A stretch of DNA of 64,000 nucleotides from Myxococcales bacterium (GTDB lineage Bacteria; Myxococcota_A; Polyangia; Polyangiales; Houyiibacteriaceae): assembly GCA_029863605.1 (NCBI GenBank), contig JAOTVB010000004.1, forward strand, positions 124,001 to 188,000, written 5' to 3'. Positions 1 through 7,711 of the stretch are shown here, one piece after another (within the stretch, counting starts at the first letter, position 1; the number at the start of each line of letters is the position of its first letter). Made by a program: the position numbers and the translations under genes. The notes under the pieces are model-generated. The model made no database searches. It was not told the origin of the DNA and worked only from the letters and a program-made list of their open reading frames with translations.

Positions 1-6
1 GGGCGC

Positions 7-1296
7 ATGCGCTTGCTTCATTGGATTGGCTGCACCGTTGGCGCGCTGGTGTGGATCGTGGTTTCAGGCTGCGATGTGTACGACTCTCGGCTGATCGAGG
101 ACAGCGTCGCTGGCCCCCCACCGAGGCCGCCAGCCGCAACCAGCTCACCGGATGACGCCGAAACCTTGGTGTTCGCGCTGAAAGACGTCTACATCGAGCA
201 GTCCGCCGAGAACGCGGCACGCATCGGCATCGACCTCGACTCAGTCGTGACCACGGGCCAAGACGATGCGTCCTGCCAACCGCGCAACGTCGATGGGGAG
301 GTGGTCGGTAAGGCAGTCGTCGACGGGAACAAAGGGATCGACAACTCTCTCGGGACGAACCTTCTTCCCACCGTAGGCGCAGTGCTCCCGTGCCTTCAGG
401 ACAACCTCGCGCTGACGCAGGGTCGCGGGATTGGGACTATCGTCCTGTGGGTTCGCGGGTGGAATGGGCAACCCGACGACGCCAGCGTCTCGGCGATGCT
501 GACCACCGCGGTCGACGGAACCACCGAAGATCCTTCCGAGGTCGGATATGGACGCAACAGTGACGTCGATCTGGTCTACACGCGCGGAGCCCAGACCGAA
601 AATGCACCGGATCCGGGATGGGATGCCGAGGACTGGTGGTACCTCGACCCCGAGGACTTCGACGAAGACGAGACCGGTGAGCCGAGCATCGAGCTTCCCA
701 ACGTGGCGCAGACCGACGCCTACGTGGCCTTTGGACGTCTCGTCTTGCCGCTTCCGCCTGACAGTGGGTTCAAGTTGATTGCCGGCGATGGGAGCCTACC
801 AAGCGATGGATCGATGAACGTCGTCGTGAACGGGGGCTTCATGATGGGCGACCTCACCGAAGACCTCAAAGGATTGGAGCACGGGCTCTTCACCGGACGC
901 TTCACAATCGAGAAGCTCGGTGAGGCGACACCCAACATCGGCGTCTGCGCGATCAACGCGACCGTCATCGAAAGCCTTTTCGGCCAGTATGCCGACATCC
1001 AGTCGTCGCCCGAAATGGACGGGACAGGCGCGGAGTGTGATGCATTCAGCCTGGGCGTGACCTTCAGTGGTGTGGCAGGCCGCATCGCCGGTCTGGCGCC
1101 TGCCTCGCGTCCGACGCTAGAGCCGTGTGCCGACGGATTCGACGTGCCGCCGGATCGATGCTGTCCGAGTCAGTGGCTCGAAGGAAGGACGCGGGAGGAC
1201 ACCTGCGATACACCCGAAAAGACGTTGAAAGCCGACGCTTTCGACCGCTTGCCGAATGCCGTGCAAGTCCCCGTCCCCGCGCCCGACTTTCTCTAG
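7..1296 (+). CDS. Lipoprotein, paralogue of the one at 3653-4882
   Basis: Uncharacterised 429-residue exported protein. The N-terminus is a short basic stretch, a hydrophobic core and a lipobox VSGC with Cys22 as the predicted lipidation site. The mature part begins CDVYDS and continues into a Pro/Ser-rich linker. It shares blocks along its whole length with the protein at 3653-4882: VYDS after the lipid Cys, KGIDNS, LPTV, TDAYV, and a C-terminal tail of the form LPN followed by PVP. The C-terminal third has a Cys cluster (CADGF, RCC, CDT) that could form disulfides. No known domain is recognised. The start lies 6 bases from the window edge, so its ribosome-binding site and promoter are only partly visible. 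It ends 5 bases before the convergent DAHP synthase. Lipoprotein status is well supported; the function is unknown. Confidence 0.85.
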   Translation: MRLLHWIGCTVGALVWIVVSGCDVYDSRLIEDSVAGPPPRPPAATSSPDDAETLVFALKDVYIEQSAENAARIGIDLDSVVTTGQDDASCQPRNVDGEVVGKAVVDGNKGIDNSLGTNLLPTVGAVLPCLQDNLALTQGRGIGTIVLWVRGWNGQPDDASVSAMLTTAVDGTTEDPSEVGYGRNSDVDLVYTRGAQTENAPDPGWDAEDWWYLDPEDFDEDETGEPSIELPNVAQTDAYVAFGRLVLPLPPDSGFKLIAGDGSLPSDGSMNVVVNGGFMMGDLTEDLKGLEHGLFTGRFTIEKLGEATPNIGVCAINATVIESLFGQYADIQSSPEMDGTGAECDAFSLGVTFSGVAGRIAGLAPASRPTLEPCADGFDVPPDRCCPSQWLEGRTREDTCDTPEKTLKADAFDRLPNAVQVPVPAPDFL

Positions 1297-1300
1297 CGCT

Positions 1301-2395
1301 CTAGGTCCCCGCGTTACGTCGGGAGCGAACGGAAGCCGCGAGCGCTTCGACGACCGGAACCGTTGCGTCCCAACTCATACAGGCGTCGGTGATGCTCTGG
1401 CCGTAGGTGAGCTCTTCGGCGTCTTTCTTGTCCTGCCGTCCACCGACGAGGAAGCTCTCGAGCATCACTCCGAACACTCCGGTTCCACCGTCGGCGACTT
1501 GGTGCGCGACCGAGCTCGCTACCCCAGCCTGCTTCTCATGGTCCTTGCCGCTGTTGGCGTGACTGCAGTCGACCATCAGGCGAGGTTCTAGGCCAGCACC
1601 CGCGAGCATTCTTACGGTTTCAGCGATCGCCTCGGGATGATAGTTGGGCTTTCCGGTGCCCCCGCGGAGGATGACATGGCAATCGAGGTTGCCCTTCGTC
1701 GCCACGATGGCCGTCAGCCCTTGCTTGGTCACCGAGAGGAAGTGGTGCGGGTTGCGTGCGGCTTTGACCGCCTCGACCGCGATTTTGACGGTGCCGCGTG
1801 TACCGTTCTTGAAGCCCACCGGCATCGACAAACCGCTGGCGAGCTCGCGATGGACCTGGCTTTCGGTCGTGCGGGCCCCGATGGCGCCCCACGACACCAG
1901 ATCTGCCACGAACTGGGGCGAGATGGGGTCCAGAAACTCGGTCCCCGCCGGCAGACCGAGCTCTCCGAGAGCACTCAATAGGCCTCGCGCGATTCGGAGG
2001 CCGTGGTTGATGTCGAAGCTTCCGTCGAGATTGGGATCGTTGATGAGACCCTTCCAGCCAACGGTGGTGCGCGGCTTTTCGAAGTACGTCCGCATCACGA
2101 TGAAGAGGTCGTCAGCGTGCTGGTCGGCGAGCCGCTTGAGTCGCTTGGCATAATCGATCGCTGCGTTTGGGTCGTGAATCGAGCACGGCCCGACGACAAC
2201 CATGAGTCGGTCGTCCTTTCCGTGGACGATGTCGCCGATTTGTCGGCGAGCTTCCGAGATCCGTGCAATCGCCTCTTCCCCCGGATGGATCTCCTCCATC
2301 AGAATGGCGGGCGGGATCAGCGGACGGAGACCGTCGATCCTGACATCGTCGGTAGCTGGGCGGAACATGAGCTGGCATTCGTAGCACGGATGCAC
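1301..2395 (-). CDS. aroG: 3-deoxy-7-phosphoheptulonate (DAHP) synthase, class I
   Basis: Catalyses the first step of the shikimate pathway, condensing phosphoenolpyruvate and erythrose-4-phosphate to DAHP, in the cytoplasm. The 364-residue length fits the E. coli AroF/G/H type. Family motifs are present: GPCSIHD near residue 69, RTYFEKPRTTVGWKG near 102, FKNGTRGT, and the metal/substrate stretch CSHANSGKDHEKQ. ATG at 2395 is the longest start; an internal Met at 2368 is an alternative and would leave more room for a promoter between it and the divergent symporter gene. Which aromatic amino acid inhibits it cannot be read from sequence. It is not adjacent to other shikimate genes. Confidence 0.96.
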   Translation of the reverse strand: MHPCYECQLMFRPATDDVRIDGLRPLIPPAILMEEIHPGEEAIARISEARRQIGDIVHGKDDRLMVVVGPCSIHDPNAAIDYAKRLKRLADQHADDLFIVMRTYFEKPRTTVGWKGLINDPNLDGSFDINHGLRIARGLLSALGELGLPAGTEFLDPISPQFVADLVSWGAIGARTTESQVHRELASGLSMPVGFKNGTRGTVKIAVEAVKAARNPHHFLSVTKQGLTAIVATKGNLDCHVILRGGTGKPNYHPEAIAETVRMLAGAGLEPRLMVDCSHANSGKDHEKQAGVASSVAHQVADGGTGVFGVMLESFLVGGRQDKKDAEELTYGQSITDACMSWDATVPVVEALAASVRSRRNAGT

Positions 2396-2440
2396 ATCTG
2401 GGTCCCGCAGGGCCCATGGTCTGTGCTACATGGCGCCGTC

Positions 2441-3382
2441 GTGAGCGCCATCGTTCGCCTCTTTCCTTTGTGGGTCACCGTCGCGGGTGTTGCGGCGCTC
2501 GTCTATCCGCCTGCGTTTACCTGGTTCCTGGACTACGGGCTGATCACGCCGGGGTTGCAGATCATCATGCTCGGAATGGGGGTGACGCTGGAGCTCTCCG
2601 ATTTCGCCCGCGTCGCCCGAACCCCCGCGCCGATCCTGTGGGGCGTGCTGCTTCAATACACCGTGATGCCCCTGGTCGGATGGAGCTCCGGCTACCTTTT
2701 TAGCTTGCCTACCCCGTTCGCGGTGGGCCTGATCCTGGTGTGCTGCTGTCCTGGTGGGACGGCATCCAACGTCATCGCTTATCTGGCCAAAGCCGATGTC
2801 GCGCTCTCCGTTTCGATGACCGCCTTTTCGACCATGCTCGCGGCGGCCTGCACTCCGTTGTTGACCACCTGGCTCGTCGGGAGCCGAGTTGACGTGGATG
2901 CACGGGGGTTACTGGTCAGCACGGCTGAGGTGGTGCTCTTGCCGGTGGTGATCGGGCTCGTTCTCCGTCGCTATCTGCCCAAAGTGACCGCGAGAATCCT
3001 GCCCTTGGCGCCCGTGGCCGCGGTCGTCATGATCGTGCTGATCGTGGCTGCGATCCTCGGCGACCAGAAAGATGCAGTGCTCGAGAGCGGCTCGCGACTA
3101 CTGGCGGCTGTCGTGACGGCCCATGCGGTCGGGTTTTTGCTCGGGTACGTGCTTGGTAGCCGCACGGGCGGCTTTGGCAATGCGGCTCGCACGATTTCGA
3201 TCGAGGTCGGCATGCAGAACTCCGGGCTCGGAGCCGTATTGGCGCAGGCGCATTTCGCAAATCCTCTGACAGCCATTCCAAGCGCGCTGTCTGCGATCAC
3301 TCATTGCATTCTTGGGAGTGCCGCCGCCGCATGGTGGTCACGCCGACCGCCGAAGGAAGTTTCGTTGAAGTTCGGGCGTTGA
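2441..3382 (+). CDS. BASS-family (bile acid:sodium symporter-like) membrane transporter
   Basis: Predicted inner-membrane secondary transporter of about 313 residues with roughly nine to ten hydrophobic segments. The start LFPLWVTVAG, the early motif IMLGMGVTLELSDF, the segment CCPGGTASNVIAYLAKADVALSVSMT and the later IEVGMQNSGLGAVLA are characteristic of the BASS family, which moves bile acids, pyruvate, pantoate or other organic anions with sodium. The reading frame is open back to 2003, but that part lies antisense to aroG. GTG at 2441 was chosen because it avoids overlap with the divergent aroG start; ATG at 2390 is the alternative. No clear Shine-Dalgarno sequence precedes either. The substrate is unknown. 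Confidence 0.88.
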   Translation: MSAIVRLFPLWVTVAGVAALVYPPAFTWFLDYGLITPGLQIIMLGMGVTLELSDFARVARTPAPILWGVLLQYTVMPLVGWSSGYLFSLPTPFAVGLILVCCCPGGTASNVIAYLAKADVALSVSMTAFSTMLAAACTPLLTTWLVGSRVDVDARGLLVSTAEVVLLPVVIGLVLRRYLPKVTARILPLAPVAAVVMIVLIVAAILGDQKDAVLESGSRLLAAVVTAHAVGFLLGYVLGSRTGGFGNAARTISIEVGMQNSGLGAVLAQAHFANPLTAIPSALSAITHCILGSAAAAWWSRRPPKEVSLKFGR

Positions 3383-3418
3383 TACCTGGCAGACACGATG
3401 AGACCGGAAGATACAAGC

Positions 3419-3541
3419 ATGCTTTTCTCGAAAATGTTCCGCCTGGCTGCCCATCGAGTGCTCGACTTCATCGAGCTTCTCCTCGTTCGAGAGTCGCCTC
3501 CCTCCGACGAGGAGCCCGCGCTTCCCGCCGACCGTCGATAG
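3419..3541 (+). CDS. Possible small protein (40 residues)
   Basis: A 40-codon frame begins at ATG 3419 after GGAAG at a suitable distance. It encodes a basic, amphipathic N-terminal half followed by a Pro/Glu/Asp-rich tail ending ALPADRR. It lies between the symporter gene and the second lipoprotein gene. No family is recognised. Coding status is uncertain, since a short frame in GC-rich DNA can arise by chance. Confidence 0.2.
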   Translation: MLFSKMFRLAAHRVLDFIELLLVRESPPSDEEPALPADRR

Positions 3542-3560
3542 CCTCCTTGGAGTCGGTTTA

Positions 3561-3574
3561 GTGAGCTAGCTCAC
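3561..3574. promoter_or_regulatory. Perfect 14-bp palindrome upstream of lipoprotein gene
   Basis: GTGAGCTAGCTCAC reads identically on both strands. It lies about 80 bases before the ATG at 3653 and some 30 bases before TATAGT (3605-3610), a possible -10 element. This placement would suit a dimeric regulator acting on the lipoprotein gene. The protein that binds it is unknown. Confidence 0.35.
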
Positions 3575-3652
3575 AACCAGTAGCATCTGCTGTAGCGGTA
3601 TTGTTATAGTAGTGCAAGATTCAATTCACCGGTCTCTGTGGCTCTTAGCTCG

Positions 3653-4882
3653 ATGAAAACCTCGCTTGCATGCTTGCTTACAGTTCTCGTCCTGAATGTG
3701 TCGGGATGCAACGTCTACGACTCGACCCTGGTCGAGCAGGGCTCGGCAGGTGTTCCAGACAGGCCGCCCGAGAGCACGAGCTCGCCCGAGGATAACGTCG
3801 AAGCGGTGTTCGCCCTACGCAATGTGTCCCTGGATCAGTCGGGCGACCGCTGGCGCAGGGTCGGATTGGACCTCGACGGAATGAACACGGCGTCGGTCGA
3901 CGATCCGGCGGAGTGTGTCGCCGCCAATGGCAATCCCTCGCTCGATGGTGATAAAGGCATCGACAACTCGTTCGGTCAGCATGTCCTACCGACCGTCGCA
4001 AGTCTCATCGCGTGCTTGGAGGACAACATCGCGCTCAACCAGGGCCTCGGCTTTGGCACGGTCCTCGTGCGCTTGCGCGAATGGAATGGGACGCCCAACG
4101 ACGCCAAAGTCGATGTCTCGGTGCTTTCCGCCGTGGATGGTACTTCGCTCGACGATTTGTCAGGTCTCGAATGGGGTGGAGCCAACGGTGCCACCCTCAT
4201 GCAGCAAGGAGGGTCGGTCGAGGCTCCGCCGCCCGATTGGGACGGCGAGGACTTCTTTTTTGCAGACCCGGCGAGTCTCGTGGCTGGAGACATCGACCGT
4301 CCGAACGTCTGGACGACCGACGCCTACGTGTCCAAGGGTCGCGTCGTTCTTCCAGTCGACACGTCGGCGACGTTCACGTTTCTGACGGGTCCTGGGAGCT
4401 TTTCGATTTCTGTCGAGGGCTTCTTGGTGGGAGACATCAGCGAAGACGGTCAGACCTTTACCAAGGGTCTTCTCGCGGGCCGCTTCTCCGCGGGTCGGTT
4501 GGTGGCTACGATGCTTCCATTGGGCATCTGTGATGAAAGCCTTCGTGAGACCGTCGTCGGGCTGCTCACCGACAACCTCGATCTTCGTATCGACAAGGAG
4601 CTTGGCAGTCCGGGCGATCCGTGTACGGCTACGAGCGTAGCCTTCGCCTTTCAGGCGATCCGCGCGAGGCTCGCGACTACGATAGCCCCAGTCCCTCTCC
4701 CGGTACCCGAGCCCTGCGCAGGGGGAGGCTCCCCCGGTGTACAGCCGGCCTTCGACCGCTGTTGCCGATCGGTCGAGGTCAACACCCCCGAGCTCCTTCC
4801 GGCGGAATGCTCGCCGGCCGACCTCGCGCCCTACTCGAACCTGCCCAATCCAATTCCGGTGCCGCTCGTGGATGGGTTTTAA
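3653..4882 (+). CDS. Lipoprotein, paralogue of the one at 7-1296
   Basis: A 409-residue exported protein with a clean type II signal peptide: basic MKTS start, hydrophobic core and lipobox VSGC with Cys19 as the predicted modified residue. It is collinear with the protein at 7-1296. Shared blocks include NVYDS after the Cys, a Pro-rich linker, KGIDNSFG, LPTV, DNIALNQG, EWNG, TDAYV, and the C-terminal LPNPIPVP. ATG 3653 is preferred over the in-frame GTG at 3638 because it gives a normal signal peptide length. Cysteines near the C-terminus (CAGGG, RCC, ECS) match those of the paralogue. Its 3' end overlaps the convergent A-type Fe-S carrier gene by 4 bases. Function unknown. Confidence 0.87.
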   Translation: MKTSLACLLTVLVLNVSGCNVYDSTLVEQGSAGVPDRPPESTSSPEDNVEAVFALRNVSLDQSGDRWRRVGLDLDGMNTASVDDPAECVAANGNPSLDGDKGIDNSFGQHVLPTVASLIACLEDNIALNQGLGFGTVLVRLREWNGTPNDAKVDVSVLSAVDGTSLDDLSGLEWGGANGATLMQQGGSVEAPPPDWDGEDFFFADPASLVAGDIDRPNVWTTDAYVSKGRVVLPVDTSATFTFLTGPGSFSISVEGFLVGDISEDGQTFTKGLLAGRFSAGRLVATMLPLGICDESLRETVVGLLTDNLDLRIDKELGSPGDPCTATSVAFAFQAIRARLATTIAPVPLPVPEPCAGGGSPGVQPAFDRCCRSVEVNTPELLPAECSPADLAPYSNLPNPIPVPLVDGF

Positions 4883-5223
4883 CCGACGTCGAACGATTCT
4901 CCGCAGCCACAGTCGCCGGTCGCGTTGGGATTATTCCACTTGAATCCGTAGTTCATCAGACCCTGCTCCCAATCGAGAACGGCGCCCTTCAGAAACTCGA
5001 TGCTGCGGGTGTCGACGACCACCTTGAGCCCATCGAAGTCGAAGACTAGGTCTTTTTGGGGCCTGATCTTCTTCGCGAAATCGTAGACGTAGTAGTACCC
5101 GGAGCAGCCTCCGCCCTTCACACCCAAGCGCAAGCCCTCGACCGGCGTGTCGGCGTCGGCGACCTTCTGCTTCGCCATCTCGACGGCTTTGGGCGTGAGG
5201 GTGATGCTCTCAGCTTCGCTCAT
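4879..5223 (-). CDS. A-type iron-sulfur carrier / assembly protein (IscA/ErpA/SufA family)
   Basis: Small 114-residue cytoplasmic protein of the HesB/IscA family, which carries iron or Fe-S clusters to target proteins. The three conserved cysteines are present: one in GGGCSGYYY near residue 40 and the C-terminal CGCG pair (residues 107 and 109). The segment LKVVVDTRSIEFLKGAVLDW is typical of the family. It lies about 4 kb from the suf operon and is not part of it. The assignment among IscA, ErpA and SufA cannot be settled by sequence reading alone. Confidence 0.95.
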   Translation of the reverse strand: MSEAESITLTPKAVEMAKQKVADADTPVEGLRLGVKGGGCSGYYYVYDFAKKIRPQKDLVFDFDGLKVVVDTRSIEFLKGAVLDWEQGLMNYGFKWNNPNATGDCGCGESFDVG

Positions 5224-5328
5224 CCTCTCCTATCTAAGGCGAGATAGCCGTCTCCGCCAGGCCACCAGCCCAGGCGCGAGGCAAACCCAGCCGGATCGCC
5301 TCCCGGTAAACCCGACCCGTCCCGTTGT

Positions 5329-5781
5329 TCACGGGGCTTCGCTGCGACTCCTACGCGCAGGCACTACAGCAGGTGCCGTGTCGAGTCGTTCGAGGAGTCG
5401 CTCGAGAATTCGATCGTGAACGCCACGCACTTTCAGGAACCAGATGGGCACGAACCACCATGCCAGGTCGCCATCGAGCACGTGCACCACGCGACAGCCT
5501 GTCGCGGTCTCGGTGATCTCGAAACCATGCGTTCCGTTCATGAAACGCTGATCGGCGCGCCATGTGAGTCTTCGGTCCGGGTCGAGGTCGTCGAGGACAG
5601 CGCGGATGATGCCGTGGCGCTCACGGGTTTCGCCGACTCTCAACGGCCCCGGCGTGCGTTCAAAGGGTATCGAGGGGGCGGGCCAAATCCGGTCATCCTC
5701 GGTTCCGACGGCCGCTAGCGCGCTGAACACCTCGGAGGCGGGGCGCGCGATCAGGCGTGAGTGTTCGTTTCGGATATGCAT
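5329..5781 (-). CDS. SRPBCC-family (START-like) protein
   Basis: 150-residue protein beginning with the phrase IARPASEVFSALA, typical of polyketide-cyclase/START-like SRPBCC proteins that enclose a hydrophobic ligand. Later blocks GETRERHG, LTWRAD and GFEITETATGCRVVHVLDG also fit. It has no signal peptide. It is divergent from the TetR gene at 5870, and a palindromic operator (5799-5818) lies just upstream of its ATG, so it is probably controlled by that regulator. The ligand is unknown. Confidence 0.8.
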   Translation of the reverse strand: MHIRNEHSRLIARPASEVFSALAAVGTEDDRIWPAPSIPFERTPGPLRVGETRERHGIIRAVLDDLDPDRRLTWRADQRFMNGTHGFEITETATGCRVVHVLDGDLAWWFVPIWFLKVRGVHDRILERLLERLDTAPAVVPARRSRSEAP

Positions 5782-5798
5782 TTCGTTTCCTTCCCGAC

Positions 5799-5818
5799 AC
5801 CATACGGTGACGTATGGT
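5799..5818. promoter_or_regulatory. Palindromic operator 1 (TetR divergon)
   Basis: The half sites ACCATACG and CGTATGGT are perfect inverted repeats separated by GTGA. The site sits 18 bases upstream of the SRPBCC start codon. A second copy of the right half with the same 4-base spacing is at 5843-5862, which supports a specific dimeric regulator, most likely the adjacent TetR protein. Confidence 0.75.
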
Positions 5819-5842
5819 ATGTAGGGCCAACGATTGCCCAGG

Positions 5843-5862
5843 TCAATACGCTAGCGTATGGT
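5843..5862. promoter_or_regulatory. Palindromic operator 2 (TetR divergon)
   Basis: TCAATACG-CTAG-CGTATGGT repeats the right half and the 4-base spacing of operator 1. Its core ATACGCTAGCGTAT is a perfect palindrome. It covers the upstream ATG candidate at 5858, which argues that the TetR protein starts at 5870 and represses its own gene. Confidence 0.72.
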
Positions 5863-5869
5863 ACCGCCC

Positions 5870-6415
5870 ATGAAGGATCGTCTGAGCGCGGCCCGGTGGA
5901 CTGAGATGGCGCTACAGGTCTTGGCCGATCGAGGCATCGAGGCGGTTCGGGTGGAGCCGCTTGCCCGCGCGCTGGGCGTCACGAAAGGAAGCTTCTATTG
6001 GCACTTTGCGGATCGGCAAGATCTATTCGATTCCCTGCTCCTGCAATGGGAGCGACTGGCGACCCTCAATGTCATCGAAGCGGTCGAGCTCGCCTGCGAT
6101 GAGCCAGACGAACGGCTGCGAGAGTTGACTCGACTGGTCTTTCGCCACGGAGGACCTCTCGACCGGGCCGTGCGTGCCTGGGCCAGCCACGATGAGGAAG
6201 CGGCCCACGTGGTCGAGAGGGTCGACACTCAGCGTTACGCGTTCGTCCGGGGCCTGCTCGAAGCCCATGGGTTAGCGCCTACCACGGCCGCGATGCGAGC
6301 ACGCTTGCTCTACACATCGCTCATCGGAGAGCAGCACACGTCCCTCACGTTGAGCCGAAAGCGTCGAGTCGAGTGGGCGTTGGCGAATCTAGAGGTTCTT
6401 CTCGCTCCGGGGTAG
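5870..6415 (+). CDS. TetR/AcrR-family transcriptional regulator
   Basis: 181-residue DNA-binding repressor. The N-terminal helix-turn-helix is clear: AARWTEMALQVLADRGIEAVRVEPLARALGV leads into KGSFYWHFADRQDLFDSLL, the usual TetR recognition region. The C-terminal ligand-binding half is divergent. ATG 5870 is chosen over ATG 5858 because the latter lies inside an operator palindrome. It is divergent from the SRPBCC gene with two operators between them, so autoregulation and control of that gene are expected. The inducer is unknown. Confidence 0.93.
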   Translation: MKDRLSAARWTEMALQVLADRGIEAVRVEPLARALGVTKGSFYWHFADRQDLFDSLLLQWERLATLNVIEAVELACDEPDERLRELTRLVFRHGGPLDRAVRAWASHDEEAAHVVERVDTQRYAFVRGLLEAHGLAPTTAAMRARLLYTSLIGEQHTSLTLSRKRRVEWALANLEVLLAPG

Positions 6416-6444
6416 CGCTCCCGCTGGCGCTGACCCTCGGAGGC

Positions 6445-7650
6445 CTACCACTCGACCGGTTTTCCCGCCAACTTCCGTTTCCATAGGGGAGAACGCTCTC
6501 GCAGCCGTTGGACCGTGTCGATCACGACATCACCCACGGTGGCGATCTCCTCTCGGGTGGTCGATCGTCCTAGGCCGAATCGCACCGAGGCGGCTGCCCA
6601 GTCCTTCGGAACACCCATCGCTTCGAGGACGTAGCTCGGCCCTGGCTCGGCGCTGCTACAGGCTGCCCCACTCGAGACGGCCACGTGCTCACAGAGCTCG
6701 AGGAGCAGTCGAGCGCCGTCCAAGTAGCCAAACGAAAGATTGAGATTCCCAGGATGGCGGCGGTCAGCAGAGCCGTTGAGCCGGACTTCATCGAGCGCAT
6801 CGAGCAGTCGATCACGAAGCGCGTCTCGGAGGCGACCGATCCGTGTCGCCTCTGCGGGACCCTCCTCTTTCATGATTTGGGCGGCCATTCCAAAGCCGAC
6901 AATCCCAGCAACGTTCAGGGTTCCCGAACGAAAACCGCGCTCGTGCCCACCGCCCGTCATCTGCGGCACCGGAACGCCGCGCACCTGTACCGCCTTGCGG
7001 ACATAGAGCGCGCCGACGCCCTTTGGCCCGTACATCTTGTGTGCGGATAGGCTCACGAGATCGACGTTCAGGTCTCGAACCGAGAAGGGAAGATAACCGA
7101 GTCCCTGGGCCGCATCGCAATGAAACAGGACGTCGCGCTCGCGGGCAAGCGTACCGATCGAGGCGATATCTTGAAGGACACCGACTTCGTTGTTCGCGAG
7201 CATGACGCTCAGCAGTACCGTGTCTTTGGTGATGGCCGACGCCACCGCCTCGACGGGCACGATCCCCGATTCGTCGACGTCGACGAAAGTGACCTGCCAA
7301 CCATGCTTCTTAAGCGCCTCACAGGTGTCGATCACCGCCTTGTGTTCCGTCCGCACGGTCACGATGTGATTTCCCCGGCCCTCTGTTGCTCTCGCAGCGC
7401 CCACGATGGCCAAGTTGTCGCTCTCGGTCGCGCCGGAGGTGAAAACTAGCTCTTCTGGTTTGCAGCCGAGCAGCGCAGCGACGCGGGTTCTCCCCTCTTC
7501 GGCGGCGTCGCGAGCCACGGTCCCATACTCATGCGCATTGCTCGCCGCGTTGCCAAAGCGCTCTTGAAAGTAAGGCATCATGGCCGCGAGCACCCGTTCG
7601 TCTATGGGCGTGGTCGCATGATGGTCCAAGTATATCGGCAGCGCAGCCAT
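6445..7650 (-). CDS. Cysteine desulfurase, NifS/IscS type
   Basis: PLP-dependent class V aminotransferase-fold enzyme of 401 residues that removes sulfur from cysteine as a persulfide for Fe-S clusters or thio-cofactors. It starts YLDHHATTPID, has the PLP lysine in SLSAHKMYGPKGVGAL, and carries the active-site cysteine loop SSGAACSSAE typical of group I (NifS/IscS) enzymes. It is distinct from SufS at 12663-13919, so the genome has two desulfurase types. It stands alone, convergent with the TetR gene. It may serve tRNA thiolation or general Fe-S assembly; sequence does not decide. Confidence 0.93.
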   Translation of the reverse strand: MAALPIYLDHHATTPIDERVLAAMMPYFQERFGNAASNAHEYGTVARDAAEEGRTRVAALLGCKPEELVFTSGATESDNLAIVGAARATEGRGNHIVTVRTEHKAVIDTCEALKKHGWQVTFVDVDESGIVPVEAVASAITKDTVLLSVMLANNEVGVLQDIASIGTLARERDVLFHCDAAQGLGYLPFSVRDLNVDLVSLSAHKMYGPKGVGALYVRKAVQVRGVPVPQMTGGGHERGFRSGTLNVAGIVGFGMAAQIMKEEGPAEATRIGRLRDALRDRLLDALDEVRLNGSADRRHPGNLNLSFGYLDGARLLLELCEHVAVSSGAACSSAEPGPSYVLEAMGVPKDWAAASVRFGLGRSTTREEIATVGDVVIDTVQRLRERSPLWKRKLAGKPVEW

Positions 7651-7711
7651 CGCCTGGAAAGCCTAGCGCCGACTGTGTGCGCATCCAACGGCTTGATCTA
7701 TGCTTCGCTTC

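Noticed and set aside
2003-2440. N-terminal extension of the BASS transporter frame
   Set aside because: It lies antisense to aroG and lacks transporter features; the membrane domain begins after 2441.
6416-6444. Hairpin AGCGC...GCGCT as a bidirectional terminator between tetR and the desulfurase
   Set aside because: Stem is only five pairs and there is no T run on either side.
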